The notes under the pieces were generated by a model, which worked only from the letters and a program-made list of their open reading frames with translations, did no database searches and was not told the DNA's origin. The position numbers and the translations under genes were made by a program. A stretch of DNA of 47,406 nucleotides from Syntrophaceae bacterium UBA4810 (GTDB taxonomy: Bacteria > Desulfobacterota > Syntrophia > Syntrophales > Smithellaceae), in assembly GCA_002402545.1 (NCBI GenBank), contig DHGA01000066.1, positions 1-47,406 of the forward strand. Direction: 5' to 3'. Shown in pieces: positions 17,550-25,833 of the stretch. Within the stretch, counting starts at the first letter, position 1; every line of letters begins with the position of its first letter.

Positions 17550-19001
17550 TTAATCCTTGATTCCGGCGATTTCCTTGGCCAATTTCTTCTTCTGTTCCAG
17601 ATTTCCCTGACGCGATATCATAATGCGCTGCGCCTGCGGAGAGCCGGCCCCATGCATGGATTCCGTGCGGTAACCGACCGCCGCCGTGCCCAGTGTAATA
17701 TTTTCCACCAACCGCATGACCCGACAGCGGTTTTCTGTCGGCACACCATTTGCCGCTTTAAAATACTTATCGACAATTTTGCCGATTTCCGGATGACGTA
17801 AATCTTTTTCTGAAGGCATGGTCACCATAAGTCCGCCGGCAATGTCTTCCGCCAACCGCGCAATTTCATACGGAAAACGCGTGACGTTTTGCTTGCAGAC
17901 ATTGGCCAAAAGCAGGTCAATAAGATAAGTTCCCGAAGCAGTCTTGTGACCCTGCGCGGAACAGGCGATGCCGCATGAGAAAAGCGTTTCATTCAGATGA
18001 ATCATCTCAATCAATTTATCTTTTACATGTGAGGCCTTGGCAGCACCATTATAATCAGCCGCCAGCGCCGCCGCGCCTATCAGAACGTCTCCCACGCCGA
18101 CTTTGCAGCCGCCGTAACTCTGGCGGTGATAACCGGCAAAACGCTCTACCAGCATTCCGCTGAATTCATACTCGCCGCACATAAGCACGTTTTCCCAGGG
18201 AACAAATACATTATCGAAAACCATCAGGGCTTCATGACCGCCGAATCGGCAGTTTCCCACGTCTATTTCGCCGCCTTCGAGCTTTCGCGTGTCACAAGAT
18301 TGACGGCCGTAAATATAAGAAATTCCTTCCGCGTCGGCGGGGCAAACGAAAGAAAGTGCGTAATCGGCGTCATCTTTTGTCATGGATATAGTAGGCATGA
18401 CTAAAATCCAGTGTGAATTTAGCGCGCCGGTCTGGTGAGCTTTGGCACCGCGCACGATGATACCGTCTTTTCTTTTTTCTACCACATGCGTGTACAAATC
18501 AGGATCAGCCTGCTTGCTGGGCGAAACTCCGCGGTCACCTTTAGGATCAGTCATCGCTCCGTCCACGGTAAAATCGTTTTCCTGCACCATGTTCATGAAT
18601 TTTCTGAATCGTTCATGGTATTTAGTGCCGAGCTTTTGATCCATTTCGTACGTTACACTGTCCACGGCGTTCATCGCGTCCATGCCCACGCAGCGCTGAA
18701 AACATGCCGCTGTTTTTTGTCCCAACAAACGCTGCATTTTAACTTTTTTAACCAGATCATCAGTACTTTGATGCAGATGACAGAAACGATTTATTTTTTT
18801 ACCATCCAGGCTGGATTTGGTCGTCATTAAATCTTCATGCTGCGAATCACGAGCGAGCTCATAAGTCATTTTTACAGAATTCATCGACGGCCTGATAATT
18901 GGGTGATCGACAGGATTATCCACCTTATCCCCCATCAAATAGACCTTGAATTTCATCTTTCTTAAACTATCTTCATATTGCTTACCAGTCATTAACGCCA
19001 T
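17550..19001 (-). CDS. 4-hydroxybutyryl-CoA dehydratase family protein, paralog 3
   Basis: A 483-residue homolog of AbfD. The FeS ligands are C100, C104, H292 and C299; active-site equivalents T191, E257, Y296 and K300 and the ESMHGAGSP motif near the C-terminus are all kept. Together with paralog 2 it is a good candidate for a true 4-hydroxybutyryl-CoA dehydratase/vinylacetyl-CoA isomerase. The ATG at 19001 is chosen because GAGGAGG lies 9 bases upstream; a TTG at 19019 and an ATG at 18992 are alternatives. It is followed closely by the Cys-rich gene. Sequence identity with paralog 2 is substantial, but the two are clearly not recent copies, which argues for distinct substrates. Confidence 0.9.
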   Translation of the reverse strand: MALMTGKQYEDSLRKMKFKVYLMGDKVDNPVDHPIIRPSMNSVKMTYELARDSQHEDLMTTKSSLDGKKINRFCHLHQSTDDLVKKVKMQRLLGQKTAACFQRCVGMDAMNAVDSVTYEMDQKLGTKYHERFRKFMNMVQENDFTVDGAMTDPKGDRGVSPSKQADPDLYTHVVEKRKDGIIVRGAKAHQTGALNSHWILVMPTISMTKDDADYALSFVCPADAEGISYIYGRQSCDTRKLEGGEIDVGNCRFGGHEALMVFDNVFVPWENVLMCGEYEFSGMLVERFAGYHRQSYGGCKVGVGDVLIGAAALAADYNGAAKASHVKDKLIEMIHLNETLFSCGIACSAQGHKTASGTYLIDLLLANVCKQNVTRFPYEIARLAEDIAGGLMVTMPSEKDLRHPEIGKIVDKYFKAANGVPTENRCRVMRLVENITLGTAAVGYRTESMHGAGSPQAQRIMISRQGNLEQKKKLAKEIAGIKD

Positions 19002-19164
19002 TATTTGTCGCCTCCTCAAATATATGTATTATCAGGTTTTTCACTGAAAAAACAAAGACCGCGCATACCTTTGGCGCAAGCGTCCAATCGCTTATTGAAA
19101 TTAACCCAGAAACGAAAGAAAAAATTGTCAAACCATCTGCCGGAAAGACCCACGCGGCCACTTA

Positions 19165-19503
19165 CTAAAGGCGACAGGAAGTGACAAAATCAGCAAGCTG
19201 CTTTTCGCTTAATCCCACGCCCGGTTCCCCGTCAAGGCGTTTGACAACCTTGTCCTTTTCAAAATAAAGAACCGTGGGAAAAATATCGACGGAATACTTG
19301 TCGCCTATGCTTTCCTGATCATCCTGAACACGAACAAAATCAAAACCTTCGCACGAGACATACTTGTCAAAAACGGGTAAAAAATTACGGCAAAAAGGAC
19401 ACCAGGAAGCGTAAACCAGAGCTATAACTTTATCCCCGGTTTTTAAGATTTTCCTTAACCCATCTTCGCTGTCAACAACGACAATTCCCCTACCAACGCT
19501 CAT
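19165..19503 (-). CDS. Thioredoxin-fold protein with WCPFC motif
   Basis: A 112-residue cytoplasmic thioredoxin-like protein (no signal peptide). The redox motif is ASWCPFC with C35 and C38; VDIFPTVLYF supplies the usual cis-Pro loop. WCPFC is unlike the WCGPC of housekeeping thioredoxins, so it is probably a specialised disulfide reductase or isomerase. It lies in the minus-strand block between an SDR and dehydratase paralog 3, each separated by a modest gap (about 76 and 163 bases). The AAGGA upstream of the ATG supports the start. Its partner is unknown. Confidence 0.85.
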   Translation of the reverse strand: MSVGRGIVVVDSEDGLRKILKTGDKVIALVYASWCPFCRNFLPVFDKYVSCEGFDFVRVQDDQESIGDKYSVDIFPTVLYFEKDKVVKRLDGEPGVGLSEKQLADFVTSCRL

Positions 19504-19579
19504 AAATACATTCCTTATTATTTATATAATCCGCTTTAATTAATTTTGAACCGGTTCCCTCTCTTTTTCCAAAAATATT

Positions 19580-20359
19580 TTACTTTTTAAGCGGCTCTCC
19601 CTGTATAAAACGAGCCTGAAGCCGACGCATGCCATTCAGCCAACGGTCATAATCGGCGGTTTTACGCTGCATATAGTCTTTAACTTCAGCATGAGGCAAT
19701 ATCAGGAATCTCTCCTGTTTAAAACCATCGATCACGGCGGCTGCAAGCTCCTCAGGCGTCATCAACCCATCAACTGCGGCTACTCCACCGCCCTGCTTCG
19801 TCATTTCTGTTTCAACAGCCTGAGGACAAAGTGCAAATACCTGTACTCCTTGCTCGTGATAAGCGATAGAAATGCTCTCCGCCAGCCCTACAGCCGCATG
19901 TTTGGTAACAGAATATGGCGCTGAACCAATCTGGCTGAGCAAACCGGCAGCAGAAGCGGTAATCATAAAAATACCACCGCCTTTCTTAACCATAACCGGA
20001 ATAACAGCTCTTGCCGCATAGACATGTGACATTACATTGATTTCCCATATGCGCTGCCACGTATCATTATCCACCTCCACGCCCCCTATTGCCAATATGC
20101 CTGCATTGGAGCAGAAAATATCGACAGTTCCGAAAGCTTCTTCGGTAACGGCGACGAGTTGTTTTATATCTTCTTCTCTCCGCACGTCGCAAACTACGGC
20201 TTTCCCTTTAATCTCTTCAGCCACCGCTTTTGCTCCGGCTTCATTAATATCGGCCACTATAATGGCGCGTGCGCCCTCAATGGCAAAACGGCGGCATAGA
20301 GCACGGCCTATCCCCAAGGCACCGCCTGTCACAATAATAATTTTGTCTTTAACTTCCAT
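19580..20359 (-). CDS. Short-chain dehydrogenase/reductase
   Basis: A 259-residue classical SDR with TGGALGIG at 11-18, SNAG near 84-87 and the catalytic S136, Y149 and K153 (YSVTK). Asp37 at the end of strand 2 (VADINE) suggests NAD(H) preference. The substrate is unknown. The C-terminus (residues 200-259) is longer and more charged than in typical fatty-acid SDRs. It follows the UlaG-like hydrolase gene by about 70 bases and precedes the WCPFC thioredoxin; it probably belongs to the same transcription unit as the dehydratases. Confidence 0.9.
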   Translation of the reverse strand: MEVKDKIIIVTGGALGIGRALCRRFAIEGARAIIVADINEAGAKAVAEEIKGKAVVCDVRREEDIKQLVAVTEEAFGTVDIFCSNAGILAIGGVEVDNDTWQRIWEINVMSHVYAARAVIPVMVKKGGGIFMITASAAGLLSQIGSAPYSVTKHAAVGLAESISIAYHEQGVQVFALCPQAVETEMTKQGGGVAAVDGLMTPEELAAAVIDGFKQERFLILPHAEVKDYMQRKTADYDRWLNGMRRLQARFIQGEPLKK

Positions 20360-20431
20360 TTATGCTTCCTCCGCTAATATTAATTTACAATATTTATCAT
20401 TTCTTTTCACCAATAATATTGAGCTTGTGTT

Positions 20432-21088
20432 TTATAAGGCGTGCTGCAGGACAAGCACTTCCGGTTTGGCCGGCAATTCATCTTTCCTGATTTCTACCTC
20501 GGCCTTATCAAGCACACGCACATTGTCCTTGCCTTTGATAAATTCATCCACCGGCGCTATGGGGAAAGCGCATTTTTTTGTTTTATAATGCATGGGAATG
20601 GTTACGCGGGAAGCAAGCGAATCTATCATTTTTGACGCCTCCGCGGCGCCAATCGTAAAAAAACCTCCCACGGGAAGCAAGAGAATATCCGTTTTACCTA
20701 TTTTTTTGAGCAGATCGGGGTCAAGCGCGTGGCCGATATCGCCCGTATGCACCAAAATCAAATCATCAGCGGCAATAACAAAAATTAAATTGTTGCCTCT
20801 TTCTTTTCCCGCTGAATTGTCATGGAAAGAAGGAAACGCTTTTATCTTGACCCCCCGCATGTCATGTTCACCGGCCTTATTAACCAGAGCATATTTGCCG
20901 GGGATGGTTTTTACATAATTGTGATCGGCGTGATCATGGCTGGTCATAACGATATCCGCTTCTTCATCAATTTTACCGTAGGCCAATGCCCCGTCATATG
21001 CTCCGGACTCATACGGGTCTATGATGATTCGGATGCCTTTATCCGTGGTTATCTTAAATGCCGCGTGTCCGTACCATTTTATTTTCAT
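20432..21088 (-). CDS. UlaG-like metal-dependent hydrolase (metallo-beta-lactamase fold)
   Basis: A 218-residue single-domain hydrolase of the UPF0173/UlaG type. The metal motif SHDHADH gives H51, H53, D55 and H56; later ligands appear in VHTGDIGH and in PMHYKTK. The N-terminal MKIKWYGHAAFKI and IIIDPY are typical of this group. The substrate is unknown. It is the first gene of the minus-strand catabolic block and has a plausible promoter immediately upstream, divergent from the MBL-fold gene at 21299. Confidence 0.88.
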   Translation of the reverse strand: MKIKWYGHAAFKITTDKGIRIIIDPYESGAYDGALAYGKIDEEADIVMTSHDHADHNYVKTIPGKYALVNKAGEHDMRGVKIKAFPSFHDNSAGKERGNNLIFVIAADDLILVHTGDIGHALDPDLLKKIGKTDILLLPVGGFFTIGAAEASKMIDSLASRVTIPMHYKTKKCAFPIAPVDEFIKGKDNVRVLDKAEVEIRKDELPAKPEVLVLQHAL

Positions 21089-21109
21089 GACTTCTGTCTT
21101 TCTTTCGAA

Positions 21110-21138
21110 ATTATTTTTTGTTTCACCAGCAATATCAA
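21110..21138 (-). promoter_or_regulatory. Candidate sigma-70 promoter for the minus-strand catabolic block
   Basis: Read on the minus strand, TTGATA (21133-21138) and AATAAT (21110-21115) are separated by 17 bases, each 5 of 6 to consensus. The expected start of transcription is about 15 bases before the ATG at 21088. Confidence 0.4.
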
Positions 21139-21298
21139 TAATGGGGAGGTTAACATAAATATTATGGCAAAATCAATTTCTGAGTTTTTTGGTATCGGCA
21201 ACACTGTCCGCCTAACCGCTTCTTATTCCATAGTTTGCTTTTTCCCAATATGCGTGCTAGGTATTCGCCTAATTGAAAATACACAAGGATATCTGTTG

Positions 21299-22267
21299 AT
21301 GATTGAAGAAGTAAGGGATCGGCTCTATCGGATTGAAGTGCCCCTGCCCAACAGCCCCCTCAAAGAACTAAATTCATATGTATTTAAAGCGGATGGCCGT
21401 AATTTAATTATTGATACCGGTTTTAACCGCGATGTCTGCTGGGAAGCGATGCAAAAAGGAATTGCCGCGCTGGATATTGACCTTTCCAAAACGGATTTTA
21501 TGATTACACATATGCACGCGGATCATTCCGGGCTGGTCACGCGGCTGGCTACCAAAACCAGCACTATTTACTTCAGCAGGATCGACGCGAAAGTATTCGA
21601 CAAAGACAACAACTGGAAAGACATGATTGATTACGCCCAGATTAACGGCTTTCCAGCTGACGAATTGATGAAGGCGCTGCAAAATCATCCGGGCTTTAAG
21701 TACAGCCCGAAAACCATTCCCGAATTTCATCTTATTGACGACGGCAATATAATTGAAATAGGCGATTACCGCTTAAAATGCATCTCCACTCCGGGACACA
21801 CCCAAGGACATATTTGTTTATATGAAGAAAACAAAAAAATATTTTTTTCCGGAGACCATGTTTTATACGACATTACCCCGCATATCGAATCCTGGGCATA
21901 TAAGATAAACGCGCTTAAATATTATATGGAAAGCCTGGATAAAGTTTATAACCTGCAGGTGGAAATAGTTCTGCCCGGTCATCGCAATTTTTTTACGGAT
22001 CTTAAGGCGAGGATAGATGAGCTAAAAGAGCATCATTTAATCCGTGCCGCAGAAGTATTGGGGGTTTTGGGCAAAGAAGAAAAAAACGCCTACGACATTG
22101 CTGCGGGGATGACCTGGGATATTGACTGTGAAAGTTGGAATGATTTTCCCGTGGCTCAAAAGTGGTTCGCTACCGGAGAAGCAATCGCTCATTTGCACTA
22201 TTTGGAAAGCGAAGATCGCGTCACAAGAAACGCGCGACAAGATATAGTAACTTTTAGAACCAACTGA
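21299..22267 (+). CDS. MBL-fold metallo-hydrolase
   Basis: A 322-residue metallo-beta-lactamase superfamily protein. HMHADH (H71, H73, D75, H76), TPGHTQGH, SGDHVLYD and LPGHRNFF are the metal-binding motifs in family order; the last 70 residues look like the winged-helix tail of the LACTB2/glyoxalase-II-like group. The frame is open for some 160 codons upstream, but this start matches the family N-terminus (MIEEVRDRLYRIEVPLP) and has AAGGA 9 bases before it. The upstream frame overlaps the divergent UlaG-like gene and is not credible. The substrate is unknown; thioester hydrolysis is possible next to acyl-CoA genes. Confidence 0.88.
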   Translation: MIEEVRDRLYRIEVPLPNSPLKELNSYVFKADGRNLIIDTGFNRDVCWEAMQKGIAALDIDLSKTDFMITHMHADHSGLVTRLATKTSTIYFSRIDAKVFDKDNNWKDMIDYAQINGFPADELMKALQNHPGFKYSPKTIPEFHLIDDGNIIEIGDYRLKCISTPGHTQGHICLYEENKKIFFSGDHVLYDITPHIESWAYKINALKYYMESLDKVYNLQVEIVLPGHRNFFTDLKARIDELKEHHLIRAAEVLGVLGKEEKNAYDIAAGMTWDIDCESWNDFPVAQKWFATGEAIAHLHYLESEDRVTRNARQDIVTFRTN

Positions 22268-22652
22268 TGCGCGGATAAGTAATGCGCGGCTTTGCGTTAT
22301 CTGAATTCCAGCCCTCTGGCAACAAATTTTTTTCTCGCCTCCTCACTATTTATGCAGTTGAATTAATGTTGTTTTTTATGTTTTCCCGTTTTTTCAGCTT
22401 AACCAATCATTATTATTGTGCGGCATAATATTTTGGGGTAAGGCCAGAACGATTAAAGGACAAAATCTGGAAATGAAAGACGGGCGAAAGGGAGCGCAGA
22501 TTGTCTATAAAGAAAATCCGACGGCATAAAATGTCCTGCGTGATTGATTTCGCGTGCCAGGACAAAGGAACTTTCACCGGACAAAAGAAATAAACTAAAA
22601 ACACATTAGTATTAACACTAACCAGCACGCGCTCACAATTTATTTGATTATA
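22268..22652. other. Gene-free stretch
   Basis: This stretch lies between convergent genes. The only open frame of size (71 codons, minus strand, 22413-22628) has no ribosome site and no recognisable sequence. A weak inverted repeat TGTCCTG/CAGGACA spans 22532-22564. I see no RNA gene or promoter I would defend. Confidence 0.4.
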
Positions 22653-22700
22653 TTAAAAGGGGCTCAACGCATTATACATAAGCGATTGAGCCTCTTAATA
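22653..22700 (-). terminator. Terminator of the TIR-like gene (possibly bidirectional)
   Basis: On the minus strand AAGAGGCTCAA pairs with TTGAGCCCCTT (one mismatch; the stem continues with a bulge), followed by TTTTAAT. It begins 14 bases after the stop of the 22711-23391 gene. The + strand also ends in a T-rich run. Confidence 0.75.
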
Positions 22701-22710
22701 TTTTCGATTT

Positions 22711-23391
22711 TTAAATCAATCCCTGGCTTAAAGATTTTTTGTATATTTCATCTATTTTTTTGACGATCACTTCCGCTTTCGAGTCAAAAGTTATTCTATT
22801 GAAGGAAACCATTTGCTCGTCCGTTTGAACAAAACCGGCGTAATGCCGCTCGACCCTTTCCTCAATCAGAACAAACGGTCGCTGGCCGAAGGCTAACGCG
22901 GCCGCCTTTTGTTCTAGTAACCAGCTATTCGCGGTAAAATTACCGTCCTTAAGTTCATGCTGGCCGGTCATAATTGCGATGAAAAAACCGCTTTTTTTGA
23001 TTTTGCCCAGAACTTCCGAGGAAATTTTGCCCACATCAGTGTTTTTTGCCTCTACCCAGAAATACTTGTTCCGCTCAATCATTTTTTTAAGTTTTTCCAC
23101 TAATATTTCTTCCACAAGGCGATGCGCTAAAAAGATATGCTGATTCTTCGCGTAATTTGTTTCAACCCCGGCAACTTTTATTCCTTCCGGCGTTTCCACG
23201 CTAGATTTTTCTCTTTCCGTGAGCGTCTGCAGCAAAAGTGAATAATATGGCAGGGAACTTTCCGCGCTTAAATGTATTTTTGCCAGCTTCAAATCATCTA
23301 ACGGAATCGTGGCTATTGGAGAAAAATTTCCTGTTCTAAAAGCTTCGGCAAATTTATTTTTAATCGCCAGATATTTTTCGGGAATAGACAT
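22711..23391 (-). CDS. TIR-like domain protein
   Basis: A 226-residue soluble protein that I assign tentatively to the TIR/TIR-like nucleotide-hydrolase superfamily. From residue 84 the order of elements fits: a first strand HIFLAH, a helix EEILVEKLKKMIERN, a strand FWVEA, a SGFFIAIMT strand, then W157-LL-E160 followed by QKAAALAFG and the strand RPFVLIEE. W-x2-E after the fourth strand is where TIR NADases carry their catalytic Glu. Residues 1-80 are an extra, unidentified domain. AAGGAG precedes the ATG. It is monocistronic, with its own terminator. A defence or NAD-hydrolysing role is inference; a deoxyribosyltransferase-like protein is the main alternative. Confidence 0.6.
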   Translation of the reverse strand: MSIPEKYLAIKNKFAEAFRTGNFSPIATIPLDDLKLAKIHLSAESSLPYYSLLLQTLTEREKSSVETPEGIKVAGVETNYAKNQHIFLAHRLVEEILVEKLKKMIERNKYFWVEAKNTDVGKISSEVLGKIKKSGFFIAIMTGQHELKDGNFTANSWLLEQKAAALAFGQRPFVLIEERVERHYAGFVQTDEQMVSFNRITFDSKAEVIVKKIDEIYKKSLSQGLI

Positions 23392-23468
23392 GGTACATAT
23401 TCTCCTTGATTAATTGCTTTTTTAACAAGCATTCTGCAGCTCAAAAAATATCGCTTTTCAGCCCAAGT

Positions 23469-23497
23469 ATTATCAGACAAAATTGCAGGGCGCACAA
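23469..23497 (-). promoter_or_regulatory. Candidate promoter of the TIR-like gene
   Basis: On the minus strand TTGTGC (23492-23497) and GATAAT (23469-23474) are 17 bases apart. The -10 box is good and the -35 box weak. It lies about 80 bases upstream of the start. Confidence 0.35.
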
Positions 23498-23563
23498 GCC
23501 TTTTTCTTCTTTGCCTGCATTCTCACTTTCATGGATTCCCGTATAAAACCCGCTTTAATTATC

Positions 23564-23592
23564 TTGACACGCGGAGGTCTTCTTTTTATAGT
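23564..23592 (+). promoter_or_regulatory. Sigma-70 promoter of the kinase/regulator operon
   Basis: TTGACA (23564-23569), exactly 17 bases, then TATAGT (23587-23592). The kinase ATG is at 23686, so a leader of roughly 85-90 bases is expected. Confidence 0.75.
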
Positions 23593-23685
23593 CAAATATA
23601 AGAATTCTTTGATAAATTGCTTTTTTCACGGTAAAAAAGCGCATAAAGGTTTTGACCATTAAAGCGGGGGCTATATTTAAACAAT

Positions 23686-25833
23686 ATGCCGGATAAGCAT
23701 CGCCAAAAAAAACCGAAGACCAAAAAAGCGGAAAAAAGTGAAAGCATCTGGGCGCGTGAGGTTTTTCTCAGTGGACAGCAGACCCTGCAAAGCATTGTCG
23801 GAAGCTCCCCGATCCCCACATTTATCATCGGCAAGGACCATCTTGTCATATACTGGAACAAGGCGCTGGAAGAATTAAGCAAAATAAAGGCAAAAGATGT
23901 CGTCGGCACGGGACAGCAATGGCGCGCCTTTTACAAAACAAAACGCCCCTGCATGGCTGATTTGCTTGTCGACGAATTTCAAAAAGATGTCCCCCAGTGG
24001 TACGCGGGAAAATATTTAAAATCAAATCTGATTGAAGGCGCTTACGAAGCAACTGACTTTTTTCCGGAACTCGGAAAAAGAGGCCGCTGGCTGCGTTTTA
24101 CCGCCGCCATCATCCGCAACGCGAAAGGATCTGTTATTGGCGCCATTGAAACACTGGAAGATATCACCCAGGCAAAAAGAGCGGAAGAAGCGCTGATCAA
24201 AGCTCATGAAGATTTGGAAATAAAAGTAAAAGAGCGCACCGTCGATCTGGCGAAAGCAAACAATGCCCTGCAGGAGGCTTCTGACCGCCTTTCGATTATT
24301 CTAGAATCTTTGCCGATTGTTTCTTATACCTGCACTAACGGCAATAAAAACCAGAGTTTTTCTTTTGTAAGCAAAAGTATTAAAGAAATAACCGGATACA
24401 TGCCCATACAGTTTACTTCAGATCCTTTCTTCTGGCAGGAACATATTCATCCGGATGACCTGAAAAGAATTCTTACTGAAATAAAATCAACCTCGCTTAA
24501 GGGCACGCACACGTTTGAATATCGTTTTCTCGCGGCCGACGGCTCCTATCGCTGGTTTTCCGATCACCGTCGTCTTATTAGTCCAGGCAGGCGCGGCCGA
24601 AATTACATCATCGGCGCCTGGCAGGATATAACTGAAGAAAAGCGAATACGCCAGGAAGGACGGCTTCGCGTGCAACAAATGATGCAGTCGCACAAACTGA
24701 AAGCGCTGGGTGAAGTTGTGGCCGGTGTGGCGCATGAAATAAATAACCCGGTAAGCTTTATCGCCAACAATATTCCGCTTTTAGAAGAAATGTGGAATGC
24801 TATCGAGCCGATACTTGCCAGCAACGGAGCTTCGCACACCGACTGGAGCGATAAAGGACTCAGCTACGTTGAAGTTTCCACAAACATGAAAGAAATTATC
24901 GAAGAATTTAAAATTGCCTCTCTGCGCATCAAGCGGGTCATCGCGGGACTGAAAGAATTCGCCCGCACCGATGAAATTGTAGAAAAAAAACCTGTGCAAA
25001 TTGAAGAAGTAATTAACGGCGTTCTGATTATTGTAGGCGCTCAGGTGCGCAAAACCGTATCGCGCATCGATCTTTATATAGACAGCAATTTACCGCCGAT
25101 TCAGGGACACTTCCAAAAAATCGAGCAGGTCATCGCCAATTTGTTAATCAACGCTCATCAATCCATTCCGCCGGAAAGAAAAGGCAGAATCATCATAACC
25201 GCGAGGAAGCTGGACAGGCTGAAGGCCATTGTCATTGAAATAGAGGACAACGGCGCCGGCATGAACCAGGATTTACTCGATCATATTTTTGAACCTTTTT
25301 TCACCACGCGCCGGGATATGGAAGGCACAGGTTTGGGGCTTTCCATCTCTTACGGTCTCATCAAAGAACATAACGGCGCTATCGGCGTTCTTTCACGTCC
25401 CGGTTTGGGCAGCCGCTTTTCCATATATCTGCCCCTGGAAGACAAAAAGAAAATAGAAGTACGACCTGCCGTTCTTTGTCTGGATAATGACTCCAAATAC
25501 CTAAATGAAATAAAAATGAGTCTAACCGGGGTTATCGACTGGCACTGCGACCATAAAGACACTGCTGAAGATGTTATCGCTTTTCTCGAGGAACATCCGG
25601 AAGTTGATATATTCATTTCCGAAATAAAACTCCCGGCCATGAACGGATGGGAGCTCTTAAAAAAAATAAGGGAGAGGTTCCCCCTGCTGCCGGTTATTCT
25701 TTATTCTTCCGCGGCATCGGCGCTAAAACAGGAAGCCAAAACCGCCATTGGGCCGGATTTTTTGCTTAAAAAACCGTTTAAGATGTTTCAACTGAAAAAC
25801 ATTATTCGAGAGATAGGTAGACAAAAAATATGA
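23686..25833 (+). CDS. Hybrid PAS sensor histidine kinase with degenerate receiver
   Basis: A 715-residue soluble kinase without membrane helices. The order is a PAS domain at about 35-160, a coiled coil, a second PAS at about 200-315, then a dimerisation domain with the phosphoacceptor H350 (GVAHEINNP). The ATPase domain has an N-box (NLLINAHQS), DNGAGM at 521-526 and GTGLGLSI at 547-554. The C-terminal receiver (about 595-712) keeps acidic D600/D602 and the KKP Lys, but has Glu646 where the phosphorylated Asp should be (ISEIKLPAMNG). The stop overlaps the next gene's ATG by 4 bases (ATGA), so it is almost certainly the cognate kinase of the sigma-54 activator. The signal is unknown, probably cytoplasmic (redox or energy state). 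Confidence 0.93.
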   Translation: MPDKHRQKKPKTKKAEKSESIWAREVFLSGQQTLQSIVGSSPIPTFIIGKDHLVIYWNKALEELSKIKAKDVVGTGQQWRAFYKTKRPCMADLLVDEFQKDVPQWYAGKYLKSNLIEGAYEATDFFPELGKRGRWLRFTAAIIRNAKGSVIGAIETLEDITQAKRAEEALIKAHEDLEIKVKERTVDLAKANNALQEASDRLSIILESLPIVSYTCTNGNKNQSFSFVSKSIKEITGYMPIQFTSDPFFWQEHIHPDDLKRILTEIKSTSLKGTHTFEYRFLAADGSYRWFSDHRRLISPGRRGRNYIIGAWQDITEEKRIRQEGRLRVQQMMQSHKLKALGEVVAGVAHEINNPVSFIANNIPLLEEMWNAIEPILASNGASHTDWSDKGLSYVEVSTNMKEIIEEFKIASLRIKRVIAGLKEFARTDEIVEKKPVQIEEVINGVLIIVGAQVRKTVSRIDLYIDSNLPPIQGHFQKIEQVIANLLINAHQSIPPERKGRIIITARKLDRLKAIVIEIEDNGAGMNQDLLDHIFEPFFTTRRDMEGTGLGLSISYGLIKEHNGAIGVLSRPGLGSRFSIYLPLEDKKKIEVRPAVLCLDNDSKYLNEIKMSLTGVIDWHCDHKDTAEDVIAFLEEHPEVDIFISEIKLPAMNGWELLKKIRERFPLLPVILYSSAASALKQEAKTAIGPDFLLKKPFKMFQLKNIIREIGRQKI

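Noticed and set aside
20822..21298. Long upstream extension of the MBL-fold gene
   Set aside because: It overlaps the divergent UlaG-like gene; the family N-terminus and an AAGGA site both support the start at 21299.
22413..22628. 71-codon open frame on the minus strand
   Set aside because: No ribosome site, no homology that I recognise, and composition unlike the neighbouring genes.
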